Below the pieces are notes generated by a model. That model was not told the DNA's origin and did no database searches. It saw nothing but the letters and a program-made list of their open reading frames with translations. Of a stretch of DNA of 64,000 bases, positions 25,644-34,577 are shown in pieces (the first letter of the stretch is position 1; each line of letters begins with the position of its first letter). The stretch comes from Pontiella sulfatireligans. Its GTDB lineage: Bacteria > Verrucomicrobiota > Kiritimatiellia > Kiritimatiellales > Pontiellaceae. The stretch covers positions 1,426,001 through 1,490,000 of the forward strand of contig NZ_CAAHFH010000001.1 in assembly GCF_900890705.1 (NCBI RefSeq), written 5' to 3'. A program made the position numbers and the translations under genes.

Positions 25644-28004
25644 TTAATCTCCAAAAGTCGTGCGTGCCATGATCTCGTCCTGCAAGTCCTCGGCGAGTTC
25701 CGTGAAATAGGCCGTGTAGCCGGCGACGCGCACGGTGAGCCCCCGGTAGGCATCGGGATTCCGTTGTGCGTCCAATAGATCCTCCCTGCGCAACACATTG
25801 AACTGTACATGGTGAATGCCCATCCGGACGAAGGCCTTGAGCAGGGCCAAGAACTGTTTCCGCCCCTGCCGCGTCTTAAAGAACACCGGCAGGAACTTCA
25901 TGTTTAAAAGGGTTCCGTTACTCGCCCGGTGCGAAGCCGCGCGGGCTACGGAACGAAGCACCGCCGTGGGTCCCAGGCAATCGCGGCCGTACATGGGGGA
26001 CATGCCGCCGTCGGCCAAAGGGCTTTCGGCCAACCGTCCGTCCGGTGTGGCAGCGACGTTTTTTCCCATGGGCACATGGGCCGATACGGTATAGAGACCC
26101 ATGTGGTAGGGTCCGCCGCGCACATTGGTGAACCGCTGCAACTGGTCGGCAAAGAACGTCAGCCACCGGGCTCCCAGCTCGTCCACCCATACCACGTCGT
26201 TGCCGTACTTGGGTGCCTGATGCAGACAGACCTGTTGCAAGGTTTCCTCCCCTTGGAAGTTATTCCGGCAGGCCGCGAGCAGTTCCTCCCGGGATAGTCG
26301 CCGCTCCCCATAGACCAACTGTTTCAATACGGCCAAACTGTCCGCCACATTGGCGACCTGAATGGCCTGGATGCCGGAGAGGTTGTAAACCGCCCCGCCG
26401 GCGGTGACATCCAGTCCCCTTGCCATGCAATCGTCGACGACCGTGGAGAGGAAGGGAGAGGGCAGGTGTTTTTGGTGCATGGCTTCGATCCACTCGCAGA
26501 CCTTGATCATCTTGTCGACGAAGAACTGTATCTGGCGGCCATAGGCTTCTTCCAAATCCACATAGCTGTCATAGTCCGAAAGATCTCCCGTCTCCAAGCC
26601 CATGCGCTGCCCGGTCAGCATGCACCGGCCGTTGTTCAGGGTCAGCTCCAGCGCTTTGACCAGATTAAACATGGCCGCATCGCTCCATCCCAGATTGTTG
26701 CCCTGGGTGGTGAGTTCCACGCAGCCCACCACGGCATAGTTCATGGCATCCCGGTGACTGATGCCCTGGGATTCCAGGGCGGGAACAATGCTTTCGTCGT
26801 TGAAGATCTGCGGCATGCCGCTGCCCAAACCGATCACACGGGTACAGGCATCCACAAAATCGTCGGGCGAGTTTTTATGAAGCCGGGCGGATAGGTTGGG
26901 CTGGGGCAATCCGATATGTTCCTGCGCCTTGAGGAAGAGATAGGAAAGCGAGTTGGTCGCATCCGCACCCCTATCGGTCTGTCCGCCGATGGCCACATTA
27001 AAACCAATGGGAAAGCCCGCAAAAAAACGGGCGCTATGGGCGTTGCGCATATAGACAATCTGATTGAACTTGATCCAGATCGATTCGATCAGCTCCAACG
27101 CCGCTTGCTCGGTGAGTCCCCCATCCCGCACATCCCGTTCGTAGTAGGGATAGAGATACTGGTCCATGCGTCCCGGCGAAAACGAGGATGCATTGGATTC
27201 CATGTGGAGGATTACGAATAGGAACCAAACGGATTGGAGCGCCTCACGAAACGACGCCGGCGGCCCCTCGGCAAGCTGTCGGCAAACGTCAGCGACCTTC
27301 CTCAAATTCCCCGAGATCGCTTCATCCGTCCCGGATTGAGCGAGCTGATCGGCCAGGTCCGCATATCGTTTGATGAAGCAGATCGCCCCCTCTAAAACCA
27401 GACAGACGCCTTGGTAGAATTCCACCTTTTCGGCTGAAGCCTGCGTCTGCTTTTCTCTTGCCTGCTGCAGCAGTCCTGTGGGGCCATGGCGCAGCCAGCT
27501 GGCCACATGGGGACAGATGTGCCCCTGAGCATGATCCTTCTGGTTGATTTTCACAACCTTCTCAATGGCCTTAATCTCCGCACCGTATTGTGCGTAGATA
27601 TCGTCCTCCAAATTTTTGCCCCGCCAATAGGGTAGAATGGCCGTACGAAAGTCATGGATATCCTGTTCACGAACTTCAAAGGTGTCCTGCGGGCGGGTCG
27701 GGAGGGTCTCTATCTCCTCCTCAAGCCAGCTGATTCCTGCCTCTGGAAAAACCACACCTGCACGTCCATCGGGTGTGCGGTTGCCTACGATCAATTCCTC
27801 GGGATCAATGGCAATGGGCATCTCCTCCAAGGCGCATGCCAGGGCCCGGGCGCGTTTGAGATTTACGGGCAGATCGGGCGACTTCCGATAGACGCGCGTT
27901 ATAATCCTGGCCTGCTCCAGAGACAAATAACGAGGCGATGCAAGCGCCCGCTCTCTAAGCGCCTTTATTCGTTCCGTCATGTTTAGATCTAACAGCTGTT
28001 TCAT
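25644..28004 (-). CDS. Glycyl radical enzyme, PflD-like (possible 1,5-anhydrohexitol-6-phosphate lyase)
   Basis: A 786-residue glycyl radical enzyme. Gly762 in R-V-A-G-Y-T-A-Y-F carries the radical, and Cys428 with Glu430 in V-V-G-C-V-E-L is the active-site pair. This differs from true pyruvate formate-lyase (Cys-Cys) and from G-C-V-E-P diol/choline enzymes. It closely follows E. coli PflD as I recall it: E-E-L-I-V-G-N-R-T, L-P-T-R-P-Q-D, I-N-Q-x-D-x-x-Q-G-H-I and V-V-G-C-V-E-L. PflD and YbiW have been reported to open 1,5-anhydroglucitol/anhydromannitol 6-phosphate. The ATG at 28004 is preferred; ribosome sites are weak, and the gene starts 27 bases after the propeller gene. Confidence 0.88.
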   Translation of the reverse strand: MKQLLDLNMTERIKALRERALASPRYLSLEQARIITRVYRKSPDLPVNLKRARALACALEEMPIAIDPEELIVGNRTPDGRAGVVFPEAGISWLEEEIETLPTRPQDTFEVREQDIHDFRTAILPYWRGKNLEDDIYAQYGAEIKAIEKVVKINQKDHAQGHICPHVASWLRHGPTGLLQQAREKQTQASAEKVEFYQGVCLVLEGAICFIKRYADLADQLAQSGTDEAISGNLRKVADVCRQLAEGPPASFREALQSVWFLFVILHMESNASSFSPGRMDQYLYPYYERDVRDGGLTEQAALELIESIWIKFNQIVYMRNAHSARFFAGFPIGFNVAIGGQTDRGADATNSLSYLFLKAQEHIGLPQPNLSARLHKNSPDDFVDACTRVIGLGSGMPQIFNDESIVPALESQGISHRDAMNYAVVGCVELTTQGNNLGWSDAAMFNLVKALELTLNNGRCMLTGQRMGLETGDLSDYDSYVDLEEAYGRQIQFFVDKMIKVCEWIEAMHQKHLPSPFLSTVVDDCMARGLDVTAGGAVYNLSGIQAIQVANVADSLAVLKQLVYGERRLSREELLAACRNNFQGEETLQQVCLHQAPKYGNDVVWVDELGARWLTFFADQLQRFTNVRGGPYHMGLYTVSAHVPMGKNVAATPDGRLAESPLADGGMSPMYGRDCLGPTAVLRSVARAASHRASNGTLLNMKFLPVFFKTRQGRKQFLALLKAFVRMGIHHVQFNVLRREDLLDAQRNPDAYRGLTVRVAGYTAYFTELAEDLQDEIMARTTFGD

Positions 28005-28031
28005 AATAGTCACTTTTGTCTGGCCTCGGGC

Positions 28032-30755
28032 TTATTCCACGGCATAAACCCAGCCCCCCGAGCTCAGTGTGTAAACCTTGTCGCCATAAAATGCCATACA
28101 AGCTTCTTCCATGCGATTTTCCATTCTGAATTTCCAGAAACATTCCGTGGAGCCGTCACCATTGCCTTTTTCATCCAGGCTGTACAAATAGGGAGAAGTC
28201 AGCGAGCCGACATAGACTCTATCGCCTGCAACCAAAGGCGCCGTGTGGCCGCCGCCGGGATGGGTCCAGACGATTTCCTGCGTATCCAGATTGATGCGGT
28301 AGACATTGCAATACACCGGCGTGCTGCCCAGCATCCGGCCGATCATCGCGGATGCGAAGACATGATTATCCTTAAAGGCTGGAGTCACATTGAAGATCGA
28401 TGCTTCTACATAAATATTCCACTCCAGCTCGCCGGTCTTGGCATCCAGACATCGGAACTCGTTGCCAGGCGACGGGAAGTAGAGTTTCCCTTCATGGGCG
28501 ATCATGGCGCCGGAATCGGAACCGTGATCGAAATATTTACTCCAGTTCACCTTTCCTGTGTGCAGATCAAAGTTATAAATAAACCGGTCCCATCCCCCGA
28601 AGGTCACCGTGCCGTTATCGATTGTCGGTTCGGTGCACAGCGAACTGTTGGTGCGGTGCCGCCAAACAATTGCGCCGGTCTCTGCATCCAGACAGGTTGC
28701 GTATCCGTCAATACACGGCACCAGCACTTTGCCCTCGGCAATGTTGCACGATCCCCATACCCAGCCGATCGACTGCTTCCAGATCTTTTGCCCCGTTTTG
28801 GCATCCAGGCAGTAGAAATATTCCTCCACGCCCTGCTGGCCGACATAGATTTTTCCGTTCGAATAAGAAGGTGCCACCGAGACGGCCGCTCCTAGCTCGA
28901 AGCGCCACAACTCCTCTCCGGTTTCAGCGTCAACGCCATGTGTAAACCGCGACGGCGTACCGAAGAAAATGGTTCCATCCGCCGCGGTAACCTTCGACTG
29001 GAAGTAGGCTCCGCCGGCAACCTGTTCCAATAGAATCCTGTGTTCCCCATCGTACGCACATTCAATGAGGCTCTTTTTCCAGAGCAAATCCCCTGCATCG
29101 CTGTAACACCAAAGAAACAGATCCGTGGTTGAAACCAGAATCCTGTTTTGGCTACAGGTCAGATCCGCTAGCGTCTGGTGGGTGCCGACTTTTTTCTCCC
29201 AGATTTTCTCAGCCTTCCTACCTGTGTTCTTGAGACAGGTCAGGGTGCCGTCGAACGAACAAACATAGATTTGATCGCCGGCAACGACAGGCCTGGAACG
29301 GATCCAGTCGTTGCATTTATATTTCCACTCAACGCGGCCGTCTTCGGCATTCAGGCAATAGAGAAATGTGTCCGCACTGCCGATATATACTTTACCTTCG
29401 GCACAAACCGGCGGGGAGAAATTTATCATCGCCCGTTTTTCCGGCGCATCCGTCTTGAACGTCCACAGCACCGTTCCGTCTTCCTCTGACAGACAATAGA
29501 TCATCCCGCCGTTGGAACCGAAGATCACATTTCCATCCGCAATCAGGGGCGTCTTGTTTACGCCGCCTTCGGCCTGGAACTGCCAACGAACCGAACCGGG
29601 GCGCTCGCCCTTAACCGGAGACCGCAGATTCATACAGAATATATTTCCGTTCATGGTTCCGGTGACCACGGTATTTCCCTTGAGCACCGGCTCGCACATT
29701 GTTGCGCCCGTATACTGGTTCCACATGGTTCTGCCATAGGCAATATCCCGACAGGTCAGCCGATTAAAAGCTCCACTTACCGGCGGATTTTCGTGGATAT
29801 CATGCGGCCCGTTCGGGAATACAATAAAGCGTTCGTTCGCCACAATCGGGGCATAACCGGTCCGGTAATCCACATGGCCTGTTTCAACACGTTTTTCGAT
29901 CTCACCTGTTTTTTTATCAATCACCATCGCATAGCGCGTATCGCCTTTATTGCCGCGCGATCCGATATCACGCACAACGATTTTATCTTTCAGCACGCGC
30001 GGTGTGGAGCCAGCGGCCGGCGTCCAATAGAGTTGGTCCTGAACAATGTCCGCCAGTTGCTTGGTGGTCCAACGCTCTTCTCCGGTCTCAAGGTCAAGGC
30101 TGTACATCATCGTGCGCATGCCGGGGGAAATGGCATAGACGATCCCATTTTCCACCACGGGCTGTGCATAAGCCGCAAAACCGACCGGAAACTTCCAGGC
30201 CTCTTTGCCGGCCAACACCACATCAGTTTCCACAAACCCTTTATGCTGATTATTTTTTTGGTAGAGCGGCCAGTTTTCTTTCCGAACATTGGACGTTTTG
30301 TTTCCACCCTTTGGAACCGCGCTGTCAGTCCGGACAACCGGTTCGGGGCTCAGCTGATTGCATTCCGCATAGAGGACATCGAGAATTTCATAGCCTCGAT
30401 CAATCGCCGGAAACATCTCGGCTTCCTGTTTAACAGTCAATGGTTTTTCTTTTCCCCCCAGATGCATCAGGTTCCAGGGGGAATTTTTCTTATAAATCTC
30501 CGACACCTCCAGGAACGCTTCCGTATTGGCGCCCATCTGTTGAAGACTGCAGACCCACTGCTTCAGCATAAACAGCCTGAGCTTGTAGTTTTCACGGTTG
30601 GTTTTATCGAAAGCAATGGATTGGCGGATCGCATCCAGCTCGTCGTGACCGGTCGTCTTAAATTCAGCGACAGCACTCCAGGCGCCCAAACTGAGTATAA
30701 GGGTTAAACTCAGCGCACAGCGCGATCCTCTCGAAGCCTTCAACCCACCTTTCAT
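28032..30755 (-). CDS. Secreted PQQ-binding-like beta-propeller protein (BamB-like)
   Basis: A 907-residue protein with a signal peptide ending near W-S-A-V-A-E (residue 31), a helical segment to about 170, and then many blades of the PQQ-like repeat (D-x-x-T-G-x-x-x-W pattern, for instance D-L-E-T-G-E-E-R-W and D-A-K-T-G-Q-K-I-W). Such propellers act as scaffolds or, when they bind PQQ, as dehydrogenases; no PQQ-site set is assignable by eye. AAGGGA lies 9 bases before the ATG. It is the first gene of the glycyl-radical operon, a strange pairing of an extracytoplasmic propeller with cytoplasmic radical chemistry. Confidence 0.82.
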   Translation of the reverse strand: MKGGLKASRGSRCALSLTLILSLGAWSAVAEFKTTGHDELDAIRQSIAFDKTNRENYKLRLFMLKQWVCSLQQMGANTEAFLEVSEIYKKNSPWNLMHLGGKEKPLTVKQEAEMFPAIDRGYEILDVLYAECNQLSPEPVVRTDSAVPKGGNKTSNVRKENWPLYQKNNQHKGFVETDVVLAGKEAWKFPVGFAAYAQPVVENGIVYAISPGMRTMMYSLDLETGEERWTTKQLADIVQDQLYWTPAAGSTPRVLKDKIVVRDIGSRGNKGDTRYAMVIDKKTGEIEKRVETGHVDYRTGYAPIVANERFIVFPNGPHDIHENPPVSGAFNRLTCRDIAYGRTMWNQYTGATMCEPVLKGNTVVTGTMNGNIFCMNLRSPVKGERPGSVRWQFQAEGGVNKTPLIADGNVIFGSNGGMIYCLSEEDGTVLWTFKTDAPEKRAMINFSPPVCAEGKVYIGSADTFLYCLNAEDGRVEWKYKCNDWIRSRPVVAGDQIYVCSFDGTLTCLKNTGRKAEKIWEKKVGTHQTLADLTCSQNRILVSTTDLFLWCYSDAGDLLWKKSLIECAYDGEHRILLEQVAGGAYFQSKVTAADGTIFFGTPSRFTHGVDAETGEELWRFELGAAVSVAPSYSNGKIYVGQQGVEEYFYCLDAKTGQKIWKQSIGWVWGSCNIAEGKVLVPCIDGYATCLDAETGAIVWRHRTNSSLCTEPTIDNGTVTFGGWDRFIYNFDLHTGKVNWSKYFDHGSDSGAMIAHEGKLYFPSPGNEFRCLDAKTGELEWNIYVEASIFNVTPAFKDNHVFASAMIGRMLGSTPVYCNVYRINLDTQEIVWTHPGGGHTAPLVAGDRVYVGSLTSPYLYSLDEKGNGDGSTECFWKFRMENRMEEACMAFYGDKVYTLSSGGWVYAVE

Positions 30756-30798
30756 ATCAACGTTCCCTTATGCGGTATCCATGGGCCGAAACAAGTAA

Positions 30799-30825
30799 CC
30801 CCTGCCTTTGATTCAAAGGCAGGGG
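30799..30825. terminator. Strong hairpin after GH3 gene
   Basis: CCCCTGCCTTTGA and TCAAAGGCAGGGG form a 13-bp perfect inverted repeat between the GH3 stop and the propeller start. It probably ends GH3 transcription. The T-run is weak on the minus strand and better on the plus strand. Confidence 0.6.
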
Positions 30826-30840
30826 ATTTTGATTAAACTT

Positions 30841-33441
30841 CTATTTGATACTGCATGCCGCTTTTTTGCGGATATCGCGTGAAGAGCTGCCGAGGAGCAG
30901 GTCGAATTGCCCCGGCTCCACCACCCAGCTTTCGGTCGACTCGTCGAAAAAGGCAAATGAGCGATCATCGAGTTCCAGCGTTACGCTTTGAGTTTCTCCA
31001 GGCTGAAGAGCGATCTTCTTAAATGCCTTCAGCTCCTTCTTCGGGCGCGGCACGCTGCATTCAACATCGTGAACATAGAGCTGTACCACTTCGGCACCAG
31101 CTCGTTTCCCGGAGTTAGTAACATCGAACGTAACCTTAGCCGTCTGCCCTTTTACTTCGACCTTCGGCTCACCGTATTCAAAGGAGGTGTAGCTCAGTCC
31201 GTGTCCAAACGGGAACTGCGGTTCAATGTTGTGCTCATCGAAGTAGCGATAGCCGACAAAGATGCCTTCCTTGTATTCGATTTCCTTCAGATCCGCGCCC
31301 CAATACCCTTCCGGATACTGCGCAACCGTTTTCGGAATCGATACCGTCAACTTACCGTTCGGATTGGCATCGCCAAAAAGGATCTCCGCCAGCGCTTTAC
31401 CGGCCTGTTCACCCGGATACATGGCCTGAATCACCGAAGGAACACCACCAATCCAGTCTTCCATGCCCACACCGGCGGTAAAGGTAATGGCCGCAACCTT
31501 GCTGTTTACTTTAGACACGGCATTGATCAGATTTTCCTGCGCTTCACTCAGTTGCAGTCCCTGATAACGGTCGCGTCCTTCGCGCTCCATGTTTCCGGAG
31601 TTACCCACACAGAGAATAACCGCGTCAGATGTTTTGGCCAACTCAACGGCCTCCTGGGTCCACGCGATATTTTCATAGTCCCACCAAAGCTTCATGATGC
31701 CTTTACGGCCGATTTTTTCGTATTCAACACGAATATCATGCGGCCCTTCGGTCAGCTCGATTTTAACCTGTTGCGCCCACCGATTGTTAATATCTCTACC
31801 GGTGAACACTTTTTTACCGTCAATGTATAGGGAAGCCCGACCTTCGAAGCGAACTTCCATCATATACTCGCGTGTCACAGGAGCATTCAGCTGGCCCTCC
31901 CAACGGACGGAAAACTTTTGATCCGAACCCATTCGGCGGCCGGCTTCAGGAATCAGCGGATCCTTATCCCACTGGAAAGAGATGGAGGAATCCACAGCGC
32001 TGCGCTGCTCTTTTTTAAAACCGATGCCGTCGTAATAAACGGCGCTGAGCCCCGGCTTACCCTCTTTCGTGGTTAGGTATTTTGAAGCAATCGGTCCGCA
32101 GCCGAATTCGGCATAGGCCCCTGGTGCATAGACGACTTCCACCGCATCACCGAGATAGGCTTGAATGCCTTTCAGCGGGGTGATCATATCCTCCTGGTCC
32201 GCCTTCACATTGGCGCTTCCGCCGAGCTGGAACAACGTGTAGTCGTATTTTCCTTCATCAAAATGTTTACCGTAGTCCCCATGCGGGCCAATCACCGCAA
32301 CTTTCTTAACCGCAGCCTTATCAAACGGGAGTACCCCGTCTTCATTCTTAAGCAGCACAATCGAGTTGAGGGCCAGCTCGTGCGCCAAGGCTTTCATCGG
32401 AGCGCTTTTGAAAACCGACTTCGGCGGGTTTTTGAAATCCGGGTCAAAACATTTTGCAACGTACATGGTACGCAGAATATTGCTCACGCGTTCGTCAATC
32501 AGCTCCATCGAAACTTCGCCGGACTCCACCGCCGCTTTGAGTTTTTTGCCGTACCAGCTTGTTCGCGGCATTTCCAGATCCAGACCGGCCTTGACCGAGT
32601 CCACGGTTGAATGGGTACCGCCCCAATCGGACAAAACAAAGCCCTTGAAGCCCCAGCGTTTGCGCAGCGTTGTATCGAGTACATACGGATTTTCAGCCGC
32701 CCATTTACCGTTAATTTTATTATATGAACTCATGATGCCCATGGCATCCGCTTCGGTAACGGCATATTCGAATCCCGGGAAATAGATTTCGTTTAAGGCA
32801 CGATGACTCACCTTTACATCAAGGAACCCGCGCGACCACTCCTGGTTGTTACAGATCAGATGCTTCAAGGTAACGATGACCTGCTCATCCTGCAGTCCCT
32901 TTACAAAAGGAACAGCAATGCGGGCATTGAGGAAGGGATCTTCCGTGAAGTATTCGGTTGAACGGCCACAGCGCAGATCGCGCACAATATTGAAGGCTGG
33001 ACCAGCCACGGCGTGGTTGCCCATGCTGCGGATCTCCTGCCCCATACCGTGGGCAACCTTTTCGACCAGTTCCGGATCCCAGGAGGCGGCGTAGTTCATA
33101 GATACCCCCATAAAGGTTCCCGGGGTGACTGTCCGACGGCCGGTCTCTGGATCCGGATAAATTGGCCGCGCGCCATGCGGACCGTGGGCAACCATATAAG
33201 GCGGAATGTTCAGACGTTCAATCGGCGGTGGCCCGTCATAGCCCAGCTTGATAGGGTCCCCGTGCATGAACACCATCTTTTCATCCAGTGTCATCTGCTC
33301 AACAAGTTTCGCCACATTCGCGTCAATTTCGGCAAGGTTTTCCCCCGCAAGAATCGTATCTCCGGCATGGGCACAAAGACCACCGGCCATTAAAACAGTC
33401 GCCACAACTGCGATCTTTTTATTTAATATTCTATTCATCAT
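30841..33441 (-). CDS. Secreted GH3 beta-glycosidase with inserted PA14 domain
   Basis: An 866-residue GH3 enzyme. The signal peptide is cleaved near L-C-A-H-A (residue 26). The nucleophile is Asp272 in F-V-L-S-D-W-G-G-T. The second domain is split by a PA14 carbohydrate-binding insert (about 440-575, G-L-S-A-V-Y-Y-D-G onward), and a fibronectin-III-like C-terminal domain ends the protein. GH3 members with PA14 inserts are mostly beta-glucosidases or beta-xylosidases. GGAG lies 5 bases before the first ATG. It is downstream of the Gfo/Idh gene by 47 bases on the same strand, so it is likely part of the operon led by the beta-helix gene. Confidence 0.92.
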   Translation of the reverse strand: MMNRILNKKIAVVATVLMAGGLCAHAGDTILAGENLAEIDANVAKLVEQMTLDEKMVFMHGDPIKLGYDGPPPIERLNIPPYMVAHGPHGARPIYPDPETGRRTVTPGTFMGVSMNYAASWDPELVEKVAHGMGQEIRSMGNHAVAGPAFNIVRDLRCGRSTEYFTEDPFLNARIAVPFVKGLQDEQVIVTLKHLICNNQEWSRGFLDVKVSHRALNEIYFPGFEYAVTEADAMGIMSSYNKINGKWAAENPYVLDTTLRKRWGFKGFVLSDWGGTHSTVDSVKAGLDLEMPRTSWYGKKLKAAVESGEVSMELIDERVSNILRTMYVAKCFDPDFKNPPKSVFKSAPMKALAHELALNSIVLLKNEDGVLPFDKAAVKKVAVIGPHGDYGKHFDEGKYDYTLFQLGGSANVKADQEDMITPLKGIQAYLGDAVEVVYAPGAYAEFGCGPIASKYLTTKEGKPGLSAVYYDGIGFKKEQRSAVDSSISFQWDKDPLIPEAGRRMGSDQKFSVRWEGQLNAPVTREYMMEVRFEGRASLYIDGKKVFTGRDINNRWAQQVKIELTEGPHDIRVEYEKIGRKGIMKLWWDYENIAWTQEAVELAKTSDAVILCVGNSGNMEREGRDRYQGLQLSEAQENLINAVSKVNSKVAAITFTAGVGMEDWIGGVPSVIQAMYPGEQAGKALAEILFGDANPNGKLTVSIPKTVAQYPEGYWGADLKEIEYKEGIFVGYRYFDEHNIEPQFPFGHGLSYTSFEYGEPKVEVKGQTAKVTFDVTNSGKRAGAEVVQLYVHDVECSVPRPKKELKAFKKIALQPGETQSVTLELDDRSFAFFDESTESWVVEPGQFDLLLGSSSRDIRKKAACSIK

Positions 33442-33488
33442 TTTTTCTCCATTAGCAAATCATTCCCCTCTTCTGAAGAGGCGGAATT

Positions 33489-34577
33489 TCATTTCAATAC
33501 GACTTTTTTACCGGTCCGGCTGCTTTCCTTTGCCGCTTCCAGAATTTCAACCACCGCCAAATTAATTTCAGGGGATGACAAATCGGTTTTCCCAACCTTT
33601 GTATCCCCCCTGATCGCGGACACAAAAAAAGTAAACGGATCAGAAAAGGGTGCGCTTTCCTTCGGTATAATTTTGGTTTGCTCCGGAACTCTTTTTTCAA
33701 ACCGATACCGAATCGTTTCTTTGTCATCCAGCAACGCATATCCGGTTGTTCCATACAGATGCATATCCTTGCGGCTGAAGGGCCAGTTCCACGAGGCATG
33801 AATCACACCTTCCATGGTCGGATACGATAGAACAATCGTCGCATCATCATCCACCTTGGGATATACGTCGGGCTTATACTGCTTCAAACTGGCGTACACA
33901 CTAACGGGCCGCTCCCCTTTCATCAGCCATGTGATCAGATCCGCGCCATAACACCCGAAATCCGTAACAGCGCCACCGCCGTTAAGAACGGGATCAGTCA
34001 GCCAATCGAGGAACTCTTCATTGACGCGGATTTCCTTCGGCCCCGTATGCCCGTCATAGACAATGATTTTCCGTAAGTCGCCCAGTTCTCCACGCTCAAC
34101 CATTTCGAACCCCGCATGATTCGAGGGATACCAGGAGGTTTCATAATTGGTCAGCAACAGGGTTCCCGCTGCTTTGCTCAGTTCAATCATCTTCGCAGCA
34201 TGTTCAACTGAAACGGCCAGCGGCTTTTCGACCATCACATGAATGCCTCGCGAGGCGCAGGCCTCTACCACCGCCAAATGCTCACAAATCGAAGTATACG
34301 TGACCACCGCCTCGGGCTTCGTCTGATCCAGCATGTCTTCCAGCGAATCAAAGATCAGGCTTTTATCGATTTTGAACTTAGTGGCATATCGCTCTGCAAG
34401 AGCCGCGTCCCGCTCTGCAATTCCGACAATTTTAATATCAGTTCGCTCCTGATCCCTAAGCAAAAGCAAAACATGGGAATGCGACAATCCGGCCACGCCA
34501 ATCTTTACCGGTTCTTTTGAAAAGGAAGTCCCAGCAACAGCAAGAAAACACAATAAAGTTTGACACAGCTTATTCAT
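33489..34577 (-). CDS. Exported Gfo/Idh/MocA-family protein
   Basis: A 362-residue protein with a Sec-type signal peptide (cleavage near T-S-F-S-K) and a Rossmann plus alpha/beta domain. V-E-K-P-L-A carries the family Lys, and G-G-G-A-V-T-D-F-G-C-Y-G-A-D carries the second-domain motif. The dinucleotide loop is degenerate: G-L-S-H-S-H replaces G-x-G-x-x-G. So NAD(P) binding is uncertain, and the exported location is odd for a soluble oxidoreductase. The start overlaps the upstream beta-helix gene stop by 8 bases, indicating coupling. A substrate cannot be assigned. Homologues with the same loop occur in glycan loci of Bacteroidota, to my recollection. Confidence 0.85.
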   Translation of the reverse strand: MNKLCQTLLCFLAVAGTSFSKEPVKIGVAGLSHSHVLLLLRDQERTDIKIVGIAERDAALAERYATKFKIDKSLIFDSLEDMLDQTKPEAVVTYTSICEHLAVVEACASRGIHVMVEKPLAVSVEHAAKMIELSKAAGTLLLTNYETSWYPSNHAGFEMVERGELGDLRKIIVYDGHTGPKEIRVNEEFLDWLTDPVLNGGGAVTDFGCYGADLITWLMKGERPVSVYASLKQYKPDVYPKVDDDATIVLSYPTMEGVIHASWNWPFSRKDMHLYGTTGYALLDDKETIRYRFEKRVPEQTKIIPKESAPFSDPFTFFVSAIRGDTKVGKTDLSSPEINLAVVEILEAAKESSRTGKKVVLK

